Assembly (NCBI GenBank): GCA_963779645.1
Contig: CAVZYX010000005.1
Span: 1,612,001 to 1,676,000, forward strand
From: CALMBW01 sp963779645
GTDB lineage: Bacteria; Actinomycetota; CADDZG01; WHSQ01
Direction: 5' to 3'
Length of the DNA: 64,000 bases
The position numbers were made by a program, and so were the translations under genes. Shown here piece by piece: positions 45,032 through 53,573 of this stretch (the first letter of the stretch is position 1; each line of letters starts with the position of its first letter). Under the pieces are notes generated by a model. It worked only from the letters and a program-made list of their open reading frames with translations, did no database searches and was not told where the DNA came from.

Positions 45032-45040
45032 GGTGCAACC

Positions 45041-45829
45041 TTGCCGGAGTACTCAACGCTCATCTGGGGGATCGACGGTCATGTCGCGACCCTGACGCTC
45101 AACCGTCCTGAAAAGAAGAACGCGATGTCGAAGCTCATGTTCGAGGAACTGCGTTCTGCTTTCGACCGGGTTGCCACGGATCCCGAGGTGCGCTGCGTCG
45201 TTGTGACGGGTGCAGGCGGCGCGTTCTGTACCGGTGCCGACCTCACCGACCCGGACAATGCCGTCGCGAATCCCTCACAATTTCAGGACCGGATGCGGTC
45301 GATGAACGAACTTGTCCGTGCCGTGATCGATTGCCCGAAGCCCACGATCGCGAAAGTGACTGGGGTAGCGGCGGGGGCCGGGGCCAACTTCGCTCTGGGT
45401 TGTGATCTCATCGTCGCCTCGACTGAGGCTCGCTTCATCCAGATCTTCGTCAAGCGCGGACTGGTGGTCGACTTCGGTGGAAGCTGGAGCTTGACGCGGC
45501 TCCTTCCGCTGAACAAAGCGAAGGAGCTGGCCCTTCTCGGGGACGAGCTCTCCGCTGCTGATGCCGATCGATTGGGGATCCTGAACCGCCTTTGCGCACC
45601 CGATGAGATCGACGCGGTGACCAAGGATCTTGCCGAGCGTCTTGCCTCGCTTCCACCTCGAACGGTGCGGGCGATCAAGCGGAACCTCAACCGGGCCGCG
45701 GATCAAACGCTGGAAGCGACCCTTGTCGACGAAGAACTTTCGCAACCGCTGTTCATCACCAGCTCGGACACGCTAGAAGCCCTCCAGGCGTTCATCGAGA
45801 AACGGGAGCCGCGCTTCACCGGGGAGTAA
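45041..45829 (+). CDS. enoyl-CoA hydratase/isomerase family protein
   Basis: 262 residues with the crotonase fold: TLNRPEKKNAMSKLMFEEL, the oxyanion loop GGAFCTGADL, and KVTGVAAGAGANFALGCDLI. The catalytic acid position is not clear, and FVKRGLVVDFGGSWSLTRLL suggests a family member with altered chemistry. It acts on acyl-CoA thioesters. Its insertion between yraN and comM is not part of the common order. TTG 45041 is used. Confidence 0.88.
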   Translation: MPEYSTLIWGIDGHVATLTLNRPEKKNAMSKLMFEELRSAFDRVATDPEVRCVVVTGAGGAFCTGADLTDPDNAVANPSQFQDRMRSMNELVRAVIDCPKPTIAKVTGVAAGAGANFALGCDLIVASTEARFIQIFVKRGLVVDFGGSWSLTRLLPLNKAKELALLGDELSAADADRLGILNRLCAPDEIDAVTKDLAERLASLPPRTVRAIKRNLNRAADQTLEATLVDEELSQPLFITSSDTLEALQAFIEKREPRFTGE

Positions 45830-45894
45830 GTGTCGCAGGGTCTCCATAACCTGATCCTGACCGCACAACCTTGGGCCGGGAACCGGATAGATCC

Positions 45895-47421
45895 TTGCTC
45901 GCCAAAACTTCATCGGTAGCCATCATCGGTACCGACGCGCGTATCGTCGATGTCGAAGTTGACGTGGAACGCGGCATGCCCGGCTTCTGGATGGTGGGGC
46001 TGCCCGAACGATCCGTGAAAGAAGCAGAGAAGCGTACGCGCCCTGCGCTGCACAGCGTCGGTTGGAAATGGCCGATGAGTCGAGTAGTCGCGAATCTCGC
46101 TCCCGCGTCGTTACGGAAGGACGGGACTCATTTCGACCTGGCACTCGCCCTTGGTGTGCTTGCAGCGGATGGTGCGATCCCCAGCGATGCTCTTGAGGGT
46201 TGGGTGACGATGGGCGAGCTTGCGCTGGACGGAAGAATCCGTCCGGTTCGCGGGGTCCTCTCGGCGGGGATGGCGTGTCGCGACGCCGACATGAAGGGAC
46301 TGATCTGTCCCGCTCGGAACGCGCCTGAAGCGTCTCTGGTTGAGGGGTTGAACGTCGTGCCCGTCAGTTCGCTGCTCGAGTGTGTAGAACTCGTCCATGG
46401 AAGGTGGACCCCTGAACCTGTCGTCCCTGTGGAGACGTTCGAAGAGCCTTCCCTCGAGGACATCTCAGAAGTGCGAGGCCAACCGGTTGCTAAGAGAGCT
46501 CTTGAGATCGCAGCGGCTGGAGGCCACAACCTCCTTATGACCGGTCCGCCCGGATCGGGCAAGACGATGCTGGCTAGAAGGTTGCCAGGCATCCTCCCAA
46601 CGATGTCTGTGGATGAAGCTCTCGATGTTACGCGGGTCCATTCCGTGGCCGGGATGTTGCTGGACGGAGCTTCACTCATCAGATCGAGACCCTTTCGTTC
46701 TCCTCATCACCACGTCTCTCTTGCCGGATTGATCGGTGGGGGTTCGGGGATGGCGCGGCCCGGGGAAGCGAGCTTGGCTCATCACGGAGTGCTGTTCCTC
46801 GATGAGCTTGGACTTTTCGGTCGAAGTTTGTTGGACGGCCTCCGAGCACCGCTCGAAGATGGGACCGTTCGGATCGCGCGCTCCGGTGGGGCGATCGAGT
46901 ACCCGTGTCGGTTCTGCCTCGTGGCAGCAACCAACCCGTGTCCTTGCGGATATCTGGGAGATTCGGAACGCACCTGTCGGTGTAGCGACTTGCAGATCTC
47001 CGCGTACTCCTCAAGGCTGTCAGGGCCTTTGTTGGATCGGATGGACATGCAAGTGACTGTCGGGAGGGTTGGAAAGAAGCAGCTCTTAGGTCTTCCTGAA
47101 GGGGAAACATCGGCTGATGTCCGAGCCAGGGTCGAAAGCTGCAGACGATTGCAGACTCGGCGCTACAAGTCCCCGTTGATCACGAACTCATCTGCCTCAA
47201 GGAAGAACCTTGAGTCCTCCCTGGCTTTGGCCCCTGAGGCCACGGCTTCTTTAGGGACCGCTATCGAATCCCTCTCATTGTCTGGTCGGGGTGTCGACCG
47301 CGTTAAGAGGGTGGCGAGAACGATCGCCGACCTGGGGGCATCCGACATCGTTACCGATGAGCACATCGGCGAAGCGCTTTCCTACCGAGCTTCGATGACT
47401 GAGGGAGTGATGTGCTCGTGA
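45895..47421 (+). CDS. YifB/ComM family Mg-chelatase-like AAA ATPase
   Basis: About 508 residues. TTG 45895 gives MLAKTSSVAIIGTDARIVDV, the family N-terminus. The first third is a Lon-like S5 domain. The AAA domain has Walker A GPPGSGKTMLARRLPG and Walker B LFLDELGLF, then CRFCLVAATNPCPCGYLGD. The C-terminal Mg_chelatase_C domain ends LSGRGVDRVKRVARTIADL. ComM-type proteins are DNA branch-migration helicases in transformation and recombination. It overlaps dprA. Confidence 0.9.
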   Translation: MLAKTSSVAIIGTDARIVDVEVDVERGMPGFWMVGLPERSVKEAEKRTRPALHSVGWKWPMSRVVANLAPASLRKDGTHFDLALALGVLAADGAIPSDALEGWVTMGELALDGRIRPVRGVLSAGMACRDADMKGLICPARNAPEASLVEGLNVVPVSSLLECVELVHGRWTPEPVVPVETFEEPSLEDISEVRGQPVAKRALEIAAAGGHNLLMTGPPGSGKTMLARRLPGILPTMSVDEALDVTRVHSVAGMLLDGASLIRSRPFRSPHHHVSLAGLIGGGSGMARPGEASLAHHGVLFLDELGLFGRSLLDGLRAPLEDGTVRIARSGGAIEYPCRFCLVAATNPCPCGYLGDSERTCRCSDLQISAYSSRLSGPLLDRMDMQVTVGRVGKKQLLGLPEGETSADVRARVESCRRLQTRRYKSPLITNSSASRKNLESSLALAPEATASLGTAIESLSLSGRGVDRVKRVARTIADLGASDIVTDEHIGEALSYRASMTEGVMCS

Positions 47422-48323
47422 TCCGCGAGATCCACAAGGGTGGACCTGAATGGTCGGCACTCCTCGACGAGATAGGTCCACTGAAGTTGCCGAAGCGTCT
47501 GTTTGCCATGGGTCAGCCGGTCGATCCTGAGAAACCGTGCATCGCGATCGTCGGCACACGACGACCGACGATCGCTGGGATCGAGGTCGCCGACAGACTG
47601 GCAAGAGGTTTGGCCCAGGGAGGATTCACGATCGTCTCCGGCTTGGCGGTTGGTATCGATGCCGTGGCACATCGTGCCGCTATCGAGGCCGGCGGTACGA
47701 CTATCGCCGTACTCGGATGCGGGCTGGACGTTCTGTATCCAAAAGCCAACGTTCAACTGCGAAAGAGGATCATCGAGCACGGAACTTTGCTGTCCGAGTA
47801 TCCAGAAGGTATGCAGCCGATGGCCCACCAGTTTCCCGAACGGAACAGGATCGTGGCGGGATTGTCTGTCGGAGTTGTCGTTGTCGAAGGCGGCTACCGG
47901 AGCGGAGCGCTGATCACGGCTCGGCGCGCTCTCGAGGCGAATCGGAACGTTTATGCCGTCCCCGGAAGTCTGAGGAACCCGATGGCCCATGGTCCAAACA
48001 TGCTGATCGCTCGCGGCGAGGCTCAGCTCGTTACGACATTCAAAGACATCTGCGATGACCTAGCGCCTGCCATGCTCTGGGCCGGAGGCCCGACAGGCAT
48101 GCCCGACCTCGAGGACGGCGAAGCCGAGGTGATCGTGGCTCTCGACGACACACCAGCGGCCCCGGATGCCCTGCTCCGGGCAACGGGGATGCCCCCAGGT
48201 CGCATGGCGCTGCTTCTCGCGCGCCTCGAAGTTCGTGGGTGGGCCGTCAGGTCGGCAGCCGGCTATTCGCTGTCAACAGGCGGCGCATCGGTGAGGCACG
48301 CGCTGCTGTCCGGGAACCGTTGA
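47412..48323 (+). CDS. dprA: DNA-processing protein DprA
   Basis: 303 residues. The Rossmann core has AIVGTRRPTIAGIEVADRLA, TIVSGLAVGIDAVAHRAAIE, RNRIVAGLSVGVVVVEGGYR and a C-terminal winged-helix-like tail (RMALLLARLEVRGWAVRSAA). The usual N-terminal SAM domain is very short here. DprA loads RecA onto incoming single-stranded DNA. With the ComM-like gene it forms a DNA-uptake and recombination pair conserved in position across actinobacteria. Confidence 0.94.
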   Translation: MLVIREIHKGGPEWSALLDEIGPLKLPKRLFAMGQPVDPEKPCIAIVGTRRPTIAGIEVADRLARGLAQGGFTIVSGLAVGIDAVAHRAAIEAGGTTIAVLGCGLDVLYPKANVQLRKRIIEHGTLLSEYPEGMQPMAHQFPERNRIVAGLSVGVVVVEGGYRSGALITARRALEANRNVYAVPGSLRNPMAHGPNMLIARGEAQLVTTFKDICDDLAPAMLWAGGPTGMPDLEDGEAEVIVALDDTPAAPDALLRATGMPPGRMALLLARLEVRGWAVRSAAGYSLSTGGASVRHALLSGNR

Positions 48324-48349
48324 GCCGAGGATGCTCGGCCTAGAATTTT
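48324..48349. terminator. intrinsic terminator between dprA and a convergent gene
   Basis: GCCGAG (48324-48329) pairs with CTCGGC (48334-48339) with a GATG loop, followed by CTAGAATTTT. The hairpin begins one base after the dprA stop, and its tail holds the stop codon of the convergent exported-protein gene. Confidence 0.65.
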
Positions 48350-48768
48350 CTCGCAACGAATTGCCAATTCACCGTAGCGGTGGGGGTACCACCCCAATTG
48401 CACGGCACCATGAGCACCTCTTCACTCTTGTGCAAGCCGTACACGAGCTCTTCGGTTGGTGGGGCACCTTCTAATTGAGCGTCGTCAGATGCTTCGAGGA
48501 AATTCCCTTCGGGGTCGTTCAAGAAAAGGTCCCAATCGCCTTGGAAGTCGACCATAGTGACGGTGAGGAACCCATCGAACGGGGCTTTGAACGGCTCGCT
48601 TACCTTGTTGACTCCTTCTGCGCTTTCTCTGCAGCCGTCGGGTAAGAGTGGGTAGGGGATCGCCGTTGCTGTGAACGATCCTTCTCGCTTCTTGGCGGCC
48701 AGTGCAGGTCCGGCGATCACGGCTAAGACCAGCGTCAGCGCAGCTAAGAAAGCCATGGTCTTATGCAT
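48340..48768 (-). CDS. exported hypothetical protein
   Basis: 142 residues with a clear signal peptide (MAFLAALTLVLAVIAGPALA). The mature part includes two cysteines (PDGCRES, MVPCNWGG) and a beta-rich pattern (LTVTMVDFQGDWDLFLNDPE), like pre-peptidase C-terminal or adhesion-type beta-sandwich domains. I do not recognise the family. Single gene, convergent with dprA. Confidence 0.8.
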   Translation of the reverse strand: MHKTMAFLAALTLVLAVIAGPALAAKKREGSFTATAIPYPLLPDGCRESAEGVNKVSEPFKAPFDGFLTVTMVDFQGDWDLFLNDPEGNFLEASDDAQLEGAPPTEELVYGLHKSEEVLMVPCNWGGTPTATVNWQFVARKF

Positions 48769-48855
48769 CTGAACTAGCCTCCCCGACCGTCATAGCGCTT
48801 GATCAGCGCCGCTCGTTGAAGGTTCGCTGCCCACAGGGCGGTACCTGCTTTGGCG

Positions 48856-48875
48856 GTTTTGTCCTATCAGGACTA
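48856..48875. repeat. small hairpin in the 48769-49023 intergenic region
   Basis: GTCCT-atc-AGGAC forms a five-pair stem. It lies between two divergent genes, in a 255-base space that also carries the third copy of the 49-bp repeat. I compared the surrounding sequence with common riboswitch motifs by eye and found no good match. It is probably leader sequence or promoter DNA. Confidence 0.3.
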
Positions 48876-48946
48876 GTCAGGTCGGTTCGCGAGTTTCCAA
48901 CTGTTGCCTGATTCAACACGAGCCCCACAGGTCGACCCTATTGATA

Positions 48947-48995
48947 GCTCCACTAAGGCGCCGGAGCGAAGCGACGGGAGGCGCCGTGTGGATCA
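48947..48995. repeat. third copy of the 49-bp palindromic repeat
   Basis: This copy keeps CACTAAGGCGCC, the CGAAGCG core, GAGGCGCC and GTGTGGATC of the tandem pair at 812-909, but differs in the arms next to the core. It sits just upstream of the GGDEF-EAL gene. The open frame of that gene extends back through it, giving a false N-terminal extension, so the repeat helps locate the true start. Confidence 0.7.
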
Positions 48996-49023
48996 GTTGG
49001 TCGGGGTATCGAAGGGGCTTTCC

Positions 49024-51627
49024 ATGGGGCTTTCAACGGAGGCGAAGGGGCGTGCGGCGGCGGTGTTTGCGGCCGACGTCAGGATCTGGCTGTTCGCAGC
49101 CGGCCTCGGCGCGTTCGCCGCGACACTGTTCGTGCGGGTGCTCCCGAGCCTCACGCATCTCGATAGTCCTCTTCTTTTTCCCCTGTGGGCGTTCATCGCA
49201 CTCTTCGCGATGGCCGAGACATGCGTGGTTCACATCGACCTTCGCAGGCAGGTGTTCTCGGCGAGCCTTACCGAGATACCTCTTGTCTTGGGCATGTATT
49301 TCATCGACCCTCGAGGATTGGTCTTGTCCTACGTCATCGGAGCTGCCATCGCTCTGGTGATCCATCGTCGGCAGCGGATCCTCAAACTCTTCTTCAACCT
49401 TTGCCACCTGGCTCTCCAGGCCTCGCTCGCGGTGATCGTGTTTCACGCCGTGCTCGGGAATGGGGACCCTGTGCGACCGCGTGGTTGGTTGGCGGTGTTG
49501 GCGGCCGTCGTCGTTACCGACGTGTTCGCGAGTCTCGTGATCACTGCTGCTATGTCGTTGGCAGAGGGTGGCCGCATGCACCTGCTCCCGCAACTGATGA
49601 GCGTCGGGACGGTGGCGAGCTTCGCCAACACGACCTTAGGTCTAACGGCGGCAACGATCCTTTGGGCTCGGATCGAGGCAGCCTGGCTCCTGGCCTTCCC
49701 TGCTTCGCTGTTGCTACTCGCATACCGCGCCTACGCACACCAACGTCATAAGCACGAAAGCCTCGAGCGGTTGTACGGCTCGACCCGAGCCATCCAGCAG
49801 TCGTTGGGGCGCGAGTCGATCGTTGAGGCCGTGCTGGATCAAGCGCGGCAGATGTTGAAGGCAGACATGGCCGAGATCATCCTTTTCCCTCCGCACGGTG
49901 AGAACAGCGCGGAGCGAACCTTGCTCGGACCCGGCGACTCGGTCAGCAGAGAGAACAACCAACTTGATGCGACCGAAGGTGTGTGGGGCAGGGTCGCATC
50001 TGATGGCCAGGGTCTCCTCCTCGTTCCTCCCATCGCCAACGAGCGCCTGCGCGTGTACCTCGCAACCCAAGGGATCCGTGACGCGATCGTTGCGCCACTT
50101 CGAAACGAGCAGGAGATCACGGGAACCCTCCTCGTGGCGAATCGGATGGGCGACATCGCAAGCTTCGACGAGCAAGACCTAAAGATGCTCGAGACGCTGG
50201 CAGCTCACGCAAGCATGTCTCTGGAGAAGGGCCGTTTGGTGGAGTCGCTCCAGGAGCAGGCGACCGCAAACCAGTACCTCGCGGAGCACGACACGCTCAC
50301 CGGCCTGCTCAATCGGAGTCACTTCGGTCATCTGGTCGAAGCGGCGATCCGAAACTCGCGTAGATCCGAGGAACTCGTGGCCGTCCTGTTGATAGATCTG
50401 GATAGGTTCAAAGAGATCAACGACACTCTGGGACACAATGTCGGTGACGAGGTCCTGATCGATCTGGGCAAGCGGCTCGTTGAGATTCTTCCCAAAGGCG
50501 CGCAGCTCGCCCGTGTAGGTGGAGATGAGTTCGCCGTTCTGCTCCCCGCGATCAACGACATCGCTCTGGCAACCGACCTCGCCAAAGAGATCCTGGATCT
50601 GATGAAACATCCGATCCATCTCGCAGACGCGACCCTCGACGTGATCGGTTCGATCGGAGTGTCGGTGTGTCCGATCCACGCTCGCGATGCCGCCGGTCTT
50701 CTCCAGCGCGCCGACGTCGCCATGTACGAAGCGAAGGAGAAGCACACGGGTTTCGAGTTGTATGGAGTCGACACCGACAGGTACAGCCCGAGCCGCCTGG
50801 CCCTGGTGGGAGAGCTTCGTCACGCGATCGAGGCCGAAGAACTAGTGGTCTTCTTCCAGCCCAAGATCTCGGTCTTCACCGGCGAGGTGACGGGTGTCGA
50901 AGCACTTGTTCGATGGGATCATCCACGCAAGGGGCTGATCCCTCCCAACGACTTCATCCCTCTCGCGGAACACACCGGCTTGATCAAGCCGCTCACGATG
51001 TTCGTCTTACGCAAGTCCATCGAGCAGCTTCCGAACTGGAGACGGATCGAACCCAACCTTCACGTCGCTGTGAACCTCTCGATGAGGACCCTGTCTGGAG
51101 GGGGAGGCGACCTGTGCGACAGCATCGCCGGGTTCCTGGATGAGTTCGACGTTCCGCCTACATGCTTGGAGCTCGAGGTTACAGAGAGCAGCATCATGGA
51201 CGATCCGGCGCGATCGATCGCGGTACTTGCTCGCCTGAGCGACATGGGTATCGCGCTTTCGATCGATGATTTCGGAACCGGCTACTCGTCTCTTTCCTAT
51301 CTGAAGAAGCTCCCTGTTGATGCCCTGAAGATCGACAAGTCCTTCGTCCTGGGGATGCAGGTTGATGAGAACGACGCGATCATCGTGCGTTCGATCATCG
51401 AACTTGGACACAGTCTTGGATTGAAGGTGATCGCTGAGGGTGTCGAGACCGACGATCTGCTGACGGCGCTGCGCGGGATGCGTTGCGATGTTGCTCAAGG
51501 ATTCGGCATCAGTCGTCCGATCCCAACCGCGAAGCTAGCTCCTTGGCTGATCGCGCACCGAAGCATCCGGTACCAGGATGACCAAACGGAGCAACGCTCA
51601 GGATTCCCGATCCCCGCGAGCAACTGA
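49024..51627 (+). CDS. membrane GGDEF-EAL protein with GAF domain
   Basis: About 867 residues from ATG 49024, chosen because GAAGGGG lies 7 bases upstream and the frame before it is repeat sequence. The N-terminal third has several membrane helices, followed by a GAF-like domain (about residues 270-420). The diguanylate cyclase motif GGDEF is at 499-503, and the EAL motif (GVEALVRW) at 626-628 is followed by IDDFGTGYSSLSYL. No RxxD product-inhibition site is visible before GGDEF. Both domains look intact, so it may make and break c-di-GMP. A neighbouring target is not apparent. Confidence 0.9.
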   Translation: MGLSTEAKGRAAAVFAADVRIWLFAAGLGAFAATLFVRVLPSLTHLDSPLLFPLWAFIALFAMAETCVVHIDLRRQVFSASLTEIPLVLGMYFIDPRGLVLSYVIGAAIALVIHRRQRILKLFFNLCHLALQASLAVIVFHAVLGNGDPVRPRGWLAVLAAVVVTDVFASLVITAAMSLAEGGRMHLLPQLMSVGTVASFANTTLGLTAATILWARIEAAWLLAFPASLLLLAYRAYAHQRHKHESLERLYGSTRAIQQSLGRESIVEAVLDQARQMLKADMAEIILFPPHGENSAERTLLGPGDSVSRENNQLDATEGVWGRVASDGQGLLLVPPIANERLRVYLATQGIRDAIVAPLRNEQEITGTLLVANRMGDIASFDEQDLKMLETLAAHASMSLEKGRLVESLQEQATANQYLAEHDTLTGLLNRSHFGHLVEAAIRNSRRSEELVAVLLIDLDRFKEINDTLGHNVGDEVLIDLGKRLVEILPKGAQLARVGGDEFAVLLPAINDIALATDLAKEILDLMKHPIHLADATLDVIGSIGVSVCPIHARDAAGLLQRADVAMYEAKEKHTGFELYGVDTDRYSPSRLALVGELRHAIEAEELVVFFQPKISVFTGEVTGVEALVRWDHPRKGLIPPNDFIPLAEHTGLIKPLTMFVLRKSIEQLPNWRRIEPNLHVAVNLSMRTLSGGGGDLCDSIAGFLDEFDVPPTCLELEVTESSIMDDPARSIAVLARLSDMGIALSIDDFGTGYSSLSYLKKLPVDALKIDKSFVLGMQVDENDAIIVRSIIELGHSLGLKVIAEGVETDDLLTALRGMRCDVAQGFGISRPIPTAKLAPWLIAHRSIRYQDDQTEQRSGFPIPASN

Positions 51628-51712
51628 CCCAGGGGGAGTGTCGTTGACACTGCAAGGAGCGCACCTCATCCTTTGATTGGGTAGAGCGTCCTTTGACTTG
51701 GAACGGGGTTGG

Positions 51713-52624
51713 ATGCCGAACGTCACTTCAACACCTATAGAGCGCGCCGCGGATGCTTTCTTGCGCGTCCAGCGTGCTGAGCGCGCGCTATCCGAAGCAA
51801 CGGTCAGTGCCTATTCGAAAGATCTCAAACAGTTCATCGAGTGGGCATCCCGGATGGATGTCGGTTCGCTTAAAGCGATCGATCGACACATGTTGAGGCG
51901 CTACATCGGCTCACTTTCCGAGCGGAACTACGCGCGCCGGTCCATAGCTCGCAAGGCCAGCACGATCCGGTCCTTCTTGCGGTGGGCCGTCATCCACGAC
52001 GAGCTCGATTCGAACCCGGCGGACGGTCTGGATATCCCGAAACTCGATAAACCGCTTCCACGCGTTCTGAAAGCGGGGGCCGCTGGTCGATTGATGGAGC
52101 TCCCTCCCGACGACGAGCCGGTGGGGATCCGCGATCGAGCGGTCCTTGAACTTCTCTATGGGTCGGGCCTGCGCGTGTCGGAGTTGTGTGGCCTCGACAT
52201 CGATGACTTAGAGCTGAAGGCGCGCGCCGTCACTGTCCTCGGAAAGGGGCGAAAGGAGCGACGGGTGCCTCTCTCGGAACCGGCGGCACGGGCGATCGAG
52301 ACCTATCTGGAGGGCGCCAGGGCCGCGCTTAGTAACGGCACAGGATCGGGCGCGGCTCTCTTCTTGGGCGTCAGGGGAGGGCGACTGGACCCACGGACGG
52401 TGAGGGCGTCGATCGCCCGCTACATGAGGGCCGAGGGCGACGAACCGGTGGGTCCACACGCCCTAAGACATTCGTTCGCCACCCACCTCCTCGACGGCGG
52501 AGCCGATCTCCGGGTCGTCCAGGAACTGCTGGGGCACGCTGATCTCGCCACGACTCAGGTCTACACTCACGTATCCAGCGAGCGGCTGAGAGACGTTTAC
52601 GAAAGAAGTCATCCACGTGCCTGA
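51713..52624 (+). CDS. xerC: tyrosine recombinase XerC
   Basis: 303 residues from ATG 51713. The N-terminal SAM-like domain (TVSAYSKDLKQFIEWASRM) precedes the catalytic domain with Arg in GSGLRVSELCG, Lys in GKGRKERRVPL, HxxR in HALRHSFATHLL, His in LGHADL and Tyr in TTQVYTHV. It resolves chromosome dimers with a partner at dif. Its position next to a sigma gene and dprA is conserved, so this is the housekeeping copy rather than a mobile element. Confidence 0.93.
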   Translation: MPNVTSTPIERAADAFLRVQRAERALSEATVSAYSKDLKQFIEWASRMDVGSLKAIDRHMLRRYIGSLSERNYARRSIARKASTIRSFLRWAVIHDELDSNPADGLDIPKLDKPLPRVLKAGAAGRLMELPPDDEPVGIRDRAVLELLYGSGLRVSELCGLDIDDLELKARAVTVLGKGRKERRVPLSEPAARAIETYLEGARAALSNGTGSGAALFLGVRGGRLDPRTVRASIARYMRAEGDEPVGPHALRHSFATHLLDGGADLRVVQELLGHADLATTQVYTHVSSERLRDVYERSHPRA

Positions 52625-53429
52625 TGCGAAAGACCAGACAGAAGCGGTCGCCGACGACGCTCTAGACAGCGTCGGCGAAGCCTGGCGCGATTACAAGAGC
52701 GATGGCACCCCCTCCGCTCGCGACCGCCTGATCCTTCATTACTCCCCGTTGGTCAAGTACGTCGCTGGCCGTGTCGCGGTAGGCCTTCCCGCCAACATCG
52801 ATCAGGCAGATCTCATCTCTTACGGGATCTTCGGGTTGATCGATGCCATCGACAAGTACGACCAGGAGCGGGGGATCAAGTTCGAGACTTACGCGATCAG
52901 TCGGATCCGCGGGGCGATCATCGATGAGCTGCGCGCCATCGACTGGGTGCCGCGGTCGGTGCGGGCGAAGGCCCGCTCGGTCGAGAAGGCCTATACGGCG
53001 CTCGAGAACAAGCTGAAGCGCCCGCCTTCGGATGCGGAGATCGCCGAAGAGCTGGAGATCAGCGTCGAGGACCTGAACCACATCTATACGCAGCTTTCGA
53101 CCGTGTCTCTCATCGCCCTCGACGAACTCATGAACGTCGAGGGGGGGCAGGGAGACAAGCTCTCGCTCGTGGAGACGCTCGAAGACACCAAGACGGCCGG
53201 CCCTATGGAGGTCTTCGAATCCGAGGAGATGAAGAACATCCTCACGGAGGCCATCAACCGGCTCCCCGAGAGGGAAAAGGTCGTAATCACGCTCTACTAC
53301 TACGAGGGACTGACGCTGGCCGAGATAGGCCAGGTGCTCGGAGTAACCGAATCCCGGATCTGCCAGATGCACACGAAGGCGGTCCTGGCTCTGAGGGGCA
53401 AGATCTCAGACGCCACGACGCCGGACTGA
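52617..53429 (+). CDS. WhiG/FliA-type RNA polymerase sigma factor
   Basis: 270 residues with regions 2 (YGIFGLIDAIDKYDQERGIK), 3 (RPPSDAEIAEELEISVEDLN) and 4 (LPEREKVVITLYYYEGLTLA, GVTESRICQMHTKAVLAL). The length and order match WhiG/FliA. In streptomycetes WhiG controls sporulation, while elsewhere FliA controls flagella; no flagellar or sporulation genes are visible here. GTG 52617 overlaps the xerC end. The gene precedes rpsB, as in many actinobacteria. Confidence 0.9.
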   Translation: MPDAKDQTEAVADDALDSVGEAWRDYKSDGTPSARDRLILHYSPLVKYVAGRVAVGLPANIDQADLISYGIFGLIDAIDKYDQERGIKFETYAISRIRGAIIDELRAIDWVPRSVRAKARSVEKAYTALENKLKRPPSDAEIAEELEISVEDLNHIYTQLSTVSLIALDELMNVEGGQGDKLSLVETLEDTKTAGPMEVFESEEMKNILTEAINRLPEREKVVITLYYYEGLTLAEIGQVLGVTESRICQMHTKAVLALRGKISDATTPD

Positions 53430-53453
53430 CCCGCTCGTCCTCTTAGCCGCCCC

Positions 53454-53462
53454 TGGTATCCT
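53454..53462 (+). promoter_or_regulatory. rpsB: extended -10 promoter of rpsB
   Basis: TGGTATCCT lies 25 bases after the sigma gene stop and about 110 before rpsB. It matches the motif before the tRNA unit over 12 bases (CCTGGTATCCTT). No clear -35 is seen. Confidence 0.45.
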
Positions 53463-53499
53463 TCCTCGAGTCAGAATCCGCACGCTCGTCAACTTCGGT

Positions 53500-53563
53500 C
53501 CCTGCCTGACGCAGGGTCGACGGGCGGAGGGTCCGGCCGAAGGCCGGCAACAACCGAAGGAGG
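53500..53563 (+). promoter_or_regulatory. rpsB: structured rpsB leader
   Basis: Two perfect hairpins occupy the leader: CCCTGC/GCAGGG (53500-53505 and 53511-53516) and CCGGCC-gaa-GGCCGG (53533-53547). The ribosome site AAGGAGG (53557-53563) follows the second and lies 10 bases before ATG 53574. Ribosomal protein S2 leaders in other bacteria bind S2 for feedback control; whether this one does is inferred only. Confidence 0.45.
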
Positions 53564-53573
53564 TTGGTTCAGC

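Noticed and set aside
48769..48946. Possible riboswitch in the divergent intergenic region
   Set aside because: I compared it by eye with c-di-GMP (GEMM), c-di-AMP and other motifs; the key conserved blocks are missing or out of order.
48904..49023. N-terminal extension of the GGDEF-EAL protein
   Set aside because: The first 40 codons come from the 49-bp repeat and flanking DNA; ATG 49024 has a good ribosome site.
51713..52624. Phage integrase or integron
   Set aside because: The recombinase sits in a conserved housekeeping order with no att-like repeats, phage genes or tRNA nearby.
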